NCBI GenBank assembly: GCA_963825505.1
Contig: CAWGTL010000003.1
Location: 1 to 64,000 of the forward strand
Length of the DNA stretch: 64,000 nucleotides
Direction: 5' to 3'
Source of the DNA: JBBQSN01 sp963825505
GTDB lineage: Bacteria; Actinomycetota; Actinomycetes; Actinomycetales; CAWJMD01
Position 1 is the first letter of the stretch, and each line of letters starts with the position of its first letter. The notes beneath the pieces were generated by a model, which was not told the origin of the DNA, made no database searches, and saw only the letters and a list, made by a program, of their open reading frames with translations. Both the position numbers and the translations under genes were made by a program. Below, one piece after another: positions 60,163-64,000 of the stretch.

Positions 60163-60659
60163 CGTCCACCTCGCTGTGCGGGTCCCGACGGCTTCGGGAC
60201 ACGTGAGGACCTCTGTCGTGAGCGGACGGTCGGACCGACGGGCGGACCGGCCACCTCGGGACGGCGGCACACCCTCTCCAGCACAGGAACAGGCGCCGTC
60301 CGGTGGGGACGACGCCTGTCGGGTGCTGCGGGGGCGGGACGCACCTGCTGGTGCGGGGGCGGGGTCATTGTCCCGCTCCGGCACCGCTGCGTCCCCCGGC
60401 AGGCGTCGCGCCGGGGCAGGTCCGCACCACTCCGCGCCCGGTGCGGGCGGAGCGGTTCGACCTGGCCACGGCTGCCTCCTGGGAACGTCCCTCGGTGCGC
60501 TCAATGTACGCGGAGACCCCCCGCGGGTCACCGCCTTTGCGAGGGCGACGCGCGGGGACGCACGGGGGACACGGGCCGCACCCGGTGCCGGGACGCCGGA
60601 CGGCCCGGCCCCCGAGATGGGGGCCGGGCCGTCCGGTGCAGCGTGGGTGTGCGGGTGGG
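60163..60659. other. Intergenic region, no gene seen
   Basis: About 500 bases between the HNH gene and the NlpC/P60 gene. It holds a leader hairpin (GTCCCGA/TCGGGAC near 60190), a candidate -10 TACATT on the minus strand near 60507, and the NlpC terminator at 60597-60635. No protein-coding sequence with homology was recognised. Confidence 0.6.
60597..60635 (-). terminator. Strong hairpin terminator after NlpC/P60 gene
   Basis: Perfect 17-bp arms CGGACGGCCCGGCCCCC and complement with a GAGAT loop, 25 bases after the stop at 60660. No U-run. Confidence 0.8.
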
Positions 60660-61438
60660 TCAGCCGCCGAGCACCCGGTAGAAACCGAACTCCGAGGACC
60701 ACATCTCGCGCTTGGAGACGTAGCCGCCGCTGCTCGGCGCGTCGTACATCAGGTTGCCCCCGGCGTAGATGCCGACGTGGCCGGGCATGTACACCAGGTC
60801 GCCCGGCTGGGCCTCGGCCCGCGAGATCCGCACGGCGGAGCCGGCGATCGCGCTGGAGGTGCGAGGCAGGGAGACACCGACCTGCTTGAACACGTACTGC
60901 ACGTAGCCGGAGCAGTCGAAGCCGGACGGGCTGGTGCCGCCGTACCGGTAGGGGATGCCGACGTACCGTGCGGCGACGGACATGACGTTGGCGCGGGACG
61001 CGGACAGGCTGCCCTGGTCCTGAGACTGCGCCGCAGCGGGTGACGGTGCGCGCGGCGCGACGGGAGCGTCGCTGCGGTGGACCGGGTGGCGACCGGCTTG
61101 GGCTTCGGCGGGGCGACCAGGGTGGTGGCCACGGGGCTCACGTGCGCGGTGGCGACGTCGGCGGCGACGGTGATCTGCGCCTGCTCGGTCTCGGCGACCG
61201 GCGACGTCGAGGGAGCGGCGGGTTGGGCTGCCTTCGGCTTCTCGTCGGTCGCGTCGCCGATGGGGGCGGCGTCGGCGGCGGTGACGCCGAGGGAGACGAC
61301 GAGGCCGGAGGAGGCGGCGATCACGGCGCCGCGGCGGCCGGCGGTGCCGGCCTGGGCCTGGAGCTGGGTCGCCATGGTGGTCAGGGGTGTCTTCGGGCGG
61401 ACCGCGGCGCGGTGCCGTCCCTGGGCACGACTCGACAA
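60660..61438 (-). pseudogene. Secreted NlpC/P60 peptidoglycan hydrolase, frameshifted
   Basis: Two frames join into one ~258-residue protein. The first carries an N-terminal RHRAAVRPKTPL start, a signal-like segment (GAVIAASSGLVVSLGVTAADAA) and a Pro/Lys-rich linker. The second carries the C40 domain with YGGTSPSGFDCSGYVQYVF (catalytic Cys), GDLVYMPGHVGIY (His) and a C-terminal strand. Near 61070-61080 one base seems missing: STAA in frame one resumes as SDAPVAPRAPSPAAAQSQ in frame two. TTG at 61438 with GAGAGG upstream, directly after the c-di-AMP riboswitch, fits the start better than ATG at 61375. As for icd, an assembly error is likely. Cleaves D-Glu-mDAP-type links. Confidence 0.85.
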
Positions 61439-61445
61439 GGGATTG

Positions 61446-61600
61446 AGACCTCTCTACCGCCTACGAGGTGAGCTGTCGGGTTCGGGTGGGAGGTGTGGCA
61501 CCCGGCCGTGATCCGGAGATCACGGCTTCACCCCAAGGTCCGTCGGTCGCTGCCGTCGAACCGGATGTGGTTCCCCCGCCCCTGTCAGGCGATGTTCGTG
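61446..61600 (-). promoter_or_regulatory. c-di-AMP (ydaO/yuaA) riboswitch
   Basis: On the minus strand the leader of the NlpC/P60 gene has GGCGGGGGAACC, CTTGGGGTGAAGCC and ACAGCTCACCTCGTAGGCG in order, the hallmarks of the ydaO class. In actinobacteria this riboswitch commonly sits before NlpC and Rpf cell-wall hydrolases and turns them off when c-di-AMP is high. The ribosome binding site GAGAGG lies at its 3' edge. Boundaries are approximate. Confidence 0.92.
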
Positions 61601-61672
61601 AGGGACCTCGTCGCGATGACAGGGTTCGGCGTTCGCGACGGGACCGGTTCAAGGGTCTGACCCGGCGCCGTG

Positions 61673-61702
61673 AGGCTAACCCACCCGGTCCCCGAATGTC
61701 AC
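61673..61702 (-). promoter_or_regulatory. Promoter of the riboswitch-NlpC transcript
   Basis: Minus strand: GTGACA (61697-61702), 18-nt spacer, TAGCCT (61673-61678). Leader of about 230 bases would contain the riboswitch. Confidence 0.55.
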
Positions 61703-61779
61703 ACCGAGGTCACGGCGGCGCGTCGGGTTGGTGCCTTCGCACCCCCCGGAACCGGGACGGGACGGCCGGCCCGGCCCCG

Positions 61780-62472
61780 TCAGACGGGGACGGAGACGAA
61801 GATGTGGCTGGCGGTGAGATCGGGCAGGTCGAGCTCCTCGACGCCGTCGCCGCCCACCACCACTCCACCGTCGACCCGGCGCACCTGCACGGTGCGACCC
61901 GGGCGGACGCCGCAGTCGCTCAGCTGGCCCAGCAGGTCGGTGTCGACCTGGACCGGCTCGCCCAGCCGGCGCACCTGCACCTGGTCGGCGCCGTCGCGCG
62001 CGGCCTCCACGAGCGAGACCACCCCGGTCATGAAGGTGTCGTCGTCGGCCAGCTCGCCGAGCTCGGTCAGACCGGGGATCGGGATGCCGTACGGGGAGTG
62101 CGTGGGGTGCCCGAGCACCTCGATCAGGCGCCGCTCGACCCGCTCGCTCATCACGTGCTCCCAGCGGCAGGCCTCCTCGTGCACGTGCTCGTAGTCGAGC
62201 CCGATGACGTCGATGAGCAGGCACTCGGCCAGGCGGTGCTTGCGCATCACCGAGGTGGCCTTGGCGCGGCCGACGGCGGTGAGCTCGAGGTGGCGGTCGC
62301 CGGAGACGACGACGAGGCCGTCGCGCTCCATCCGGGCGACGGTCTGCGACACCGTGGGCCCGCTCTGCTGCAGCCGCTCGGCGATCCGGGCGCGCAGCGG
62401 CGTGATGCCCTCCTCCTCGAGCTCGAAGATCGTCTTGAGGTACATCTCGGTGGTGTCGATGAGGTCGCTCAC
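61780..62472 (-). CDS. DtxR/IdeR family metal-dependent repressor
   Basis: 230 residues: N-terminal winged helix (LRARIAERLQQSGPTVSQTVARMERDGLV), dimerisation domain and SH3-like C-terminus (GRTVQVRRVDGG). All classical metal ligands are present at IdeR positions: M10, H79, E83, H98, C102, E105, H106. So it is expected to sense Fe(II) and repress iron uptake genes. GTG at 62472. No clear iron box was found in front of a window gene. Confidence 0.93.
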   Translation of the reverse strand: MSDLIDTTEMYLKTIFELEEEGITPLRARIAERLQQSGPTVSQTVARMERDGLVVVSGDRHLELTAVGRAKATSVMRKHRLAECLLIDVIGLDYEHVHEEACRWEHVMSERVERRLIEVLGHPTHSPYGIPIPGLTELGELADDDTFMTGVVSLVEAARDGADQVQVRRLGEPVQVDTDLLGQLSDCGVRPGRTVQVRRVDGGVVVGGDGVEELDLPDLTASHIFVSVPV

Positions 62473-62606
62473 GTCGTCCTGTGTCTCCCGCGTGCCGTCG
62501 CCGTCCGTGCTCGCTGCCGTCCTCGGCAGCCTAGTGCTCAGCGTCCCGGGCGCCCGGCGTGTTCCTGCAGGTGGCGGTGGCGGTCGGTCGGCGCGAGGGT
62601 GGCCGG

Positions 62607-63953
62607 GTGCCCGACACCGTGCTGTGGCTGCGCCGCGACCTCCGCCTCGACGACCACCCCGCCCTGCAGGCGGCGTCCGAGCAGGCGGACGGCGGACGCG
62701 TCCTCCCCCTGTTCGTGCTCGACCCGCGCCTGCTCCGGCGGGCCGGCGCGGCGCGCACCACCTGGCTGCTGCGCTCGCTCGCCTCGCTGCGGGCCGCCAC
62801 CGACGGCGCCCTGGTGGTGCGGCGCGGGCGTCCCGAGCAGGTGGTGCCGGCGGTGGTGCGCGAGCTCGGTGCCGACGCCGTCCACGTCACCGCCGACCCG
62901 GGTCCGTTCGGGCGCCGGCGCGACGACGCCGTCGAGGAGGCGCTCGAGGTCCCTCTGGTGCGCACCGGCACGCCGTACGCGGTGGGCCCGGGCTCGGTGA
63001 CCAAGTCCGACGGCACGCCCTACGCCGTCTTCACCCCGTTCTCACGGGCCTGGCGCGACCACGGCTGGCCCACCCCCGCCCCGGGGCCGCCGACCGGCCT
63101 GCGCTGGGCGCGCTCGGTCGACGGCGAGGACCTGCCGGACGAGCCCGCGCACGACGTCGGGCTGCCCGCGGTGGGCGAGCAGGCGGCGCACGAGCGGTGG
63201 GAGGAGTTCCTCGACACCGATCTCGACGGATACGGCTCCGGCCGGGACCGCCCCGACCTCGACAGCACCTCGCGGATGTCGGCCCACCTGAAGTACGGCG
63301 AGATCCACCCCCGCACCCTGCTGGCCGACCTCGCCGCCCGCCGGTCGAAGGGTGCGGACACCTACCGGACCGAGCTGGCCTGGCGGGAGTTCTACGCCGA
63401 CGTGCTGTGGCACCGTCCCGAGACCTCGTGGGAGTACCTGCGCCCGGAGTTCGCGCGGATGCGGTACGCGCGGCCCGGCACGGCGTTCGAGGCCTGGCAG
63501 GAGGGCCGCACCGGCTTCCCCTACGTCGACGCCGGCATGCGCCAGCTGCTGGCGAGCGGCTGGATGCACAACCGGCTGCGGATGGTGACGGCCTCCTTCC
63601 TGGTCAAGGACCTGCACGTGGAGTGGCAGCACGGCGCGCGGCACTTCCTCGACCACCTCGTCGACGGCGACCTCGCCTCGAACAACCACGGCTGGCAGTG
63701 GACGGCAGGGTGCGGCACCGACGCCGCGCCGTACTTCCGGGTCTTCAACCCGGTGACCCAGGGCCAGCGGTTCGACCCGGACGGCGAGTACGTGCGCCGC
63801 TGGGTGCCCGAGCTGCGGCACCTGGAGGGCAAGCGGGCCCACACCCCCTGGGACGCCGAGGACGGCTACCGCGACGGCTACCCCGAGCGGGTCGTCGACC
63901 ACGCCGCCGAGCGGCAGGAGTCGCTGGACCGGTACGCCGAGATCCGGGGCTGA
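62607..63953 (+). CDS. phr: Deoxyribodipyrimidine photolyase
   Basis: 448 residues. FAD/antenna-binding photolyase: N-terminal domain DTVLWLRRDLRLDDHPAL, C-terminal FAD domain with the conserved motifs TELAWREFYADVLWHRP, GRTGFPYVDAGMRQLLASGWMHNRLRM, LVDGDLASNNHGWQWTAG, and RVFNPVTQGQRFDPDGEYVRRWVPEL. Class I CPD photolyase repairs UV dimers with light. GTG at 62607 lies six bases after GAGGGT (leaderless-like); an upstream in-frame start (62559) does not fit homologues. The remaining 47 bases of the window hold nothing recognisable. Confidence 0.94.
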   Translation: MPDTVLWLRRDLRLDDHPALQAASEQADGGRVLPLFVLDPRLLRRAGAARTTWLLRSLASLRAATDGALVVRRGRPEQVVPAVVRELGADAVHVTADPGPFGRRRDDAVEEALEVPLVRTGTPYAVGPGSVTKSDGTPYAVFTPFSRAWRDHGWPTPAPGPPTGLRWARSVDGEDLPDEPAHDVGLPAVGEQAAHERWEEFLDTDLDGYGSGRDRPDLDSTSRMSAHLKYGEIHPRTLLADLAARRSKGADTYRTELAWREFYADVLWHRPETSWEYLRPEFARMRYARPGTAFEAWQEGRTGFPYVDAGMRQLLASGWMHNRLRMVTASFLVKDLHVEWQHGARHFLDHLVDGDLASNNHGWQWTAGCGTDAAPYFRVFNPVTQGQRFDPDGEYVRRWVPELRHLEGKRAHTPWDAEDGYRDGYPERVVDHAAERQESLDRYAEIRG

Positions 63954-64000
63954 GCCTCGCCGGTGGCCCCGGCCCGCCGGTTGCGCCGGACGGGGTCGGG

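Noticed and set aside
61665..61690. GGTTAGCCTCACG on the minus strand, an apparent half iron box near the IdeR-type gene
   Set aside because: Only 12 of 19 positions match the DtxR/IdeR consensus and the TAGCCT part is explained as the -10 of the riboswitch promoter.
61775..61789. CCCCGTC/GACGGGG palindrome spanning the stop of the DtxR-family gene
   Set aside because: The loop is too short for a good hairpin and there is little downstream support; not called as a terminator.

Overview
The window is dense, very GC-rich DNA with strongly GC-biased third codon positions. GTG starts are frequent, neighbouring genes often overlap by the four bases GTGA, and many starts look leaderless. Together with a monomeric NADP isocitrate dehydrogenase, actinobacterial SucCD, a TamR-like site and a mycobacterial-type LexA box, this points to an actinobacterium. 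I would guess Micrococcales, perhaps near Cellulomonadaceae, but only from gene style. No rRNA, tRNA, CRISPR array, transposase or phage gene was seen.

Layout. 1-3.3 kb: M20 amidohydrolase and short-chain dehydrogenase, then a nuclease-like AbiEi/DUF559 gene bracketed by two copies of one palindromic repeat. 3.3-7.9 kb: one-carbon genes glyA-folD-DUF3105 behind a ZTP riboswitch, with purU divergent. 7.9-17.6 kb: accessory enzymes, a SpoIIE phosphatase, an S9 peptidase, an ECF sigma/membrane partner pair, and a CDGSH/iron-redox pair. 17.6-22.9 kb: icd (frameshifted), mdh, and a small MNIO (DUF692) locus with two Gly/Cys-tailed membrane peptides. 22.9-32.2 kb: MoxR-DUF58-transglutaminase-like-FN3 operon, DUF3017, and a Ser/Thr kinase with an extracellular FN3-like domain. 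32.2-36.1 kb: purN-purH and DUF6350. 36.2-38.6 kb: a DUF222-HNH gene with a LexA box on its start, and a WXG100-C39 fusion. 38.6-47.5 kb: sucC-sucD operon, FdhF/YdeP oxidoreductase, an OFA-type transporter with a 33-residue small subunit, a lipase, a Rho_N-like protein. 47.5-64 kb: GH31 glycosidase, a large secreted subtilase, a winged-helix regulator, PcrA, gamma-glutamyltransferase, HNH endonuclease, NlpC/P60 hydrolase (frameshifted) behind a c-di-AMP riboswitch, an IdeR-type regulator and a photolyase.

How it fits together. The backbone is central carbon and one-carbon metabolism: glyA, folD, purU, purN, purH, icd, mdh, sucC, sucD. To my knowledge this is an order loosely conserved in actinobacteria, here spread out by accessory genes. 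PurU releases formate, and FdhF/YdeP plus the OFA-type transporter could dispose of it. A surface-related theme runs through the MoxR/DUF58/TGase-like/FN3 operon, the FN3 kinase, the riboswitch-controlled NlpC hydrolase and the secreted subtilase.

Points of most interest: (1) the MNIO locus with two candidate peptide substrates sharing a CGGGCGS tail; (2) a transglutaminase-fold protein that has lost Cys, His and Asp; (3) a LexA box laid over the leaderless start of a DUF222-HNH gene; (4) two riboswitches; (5) single-base indels in three otherwise intact genes, which may be assembly errors; (6) a NANNNT hexamer placed exactly 6 nt before many start codons.
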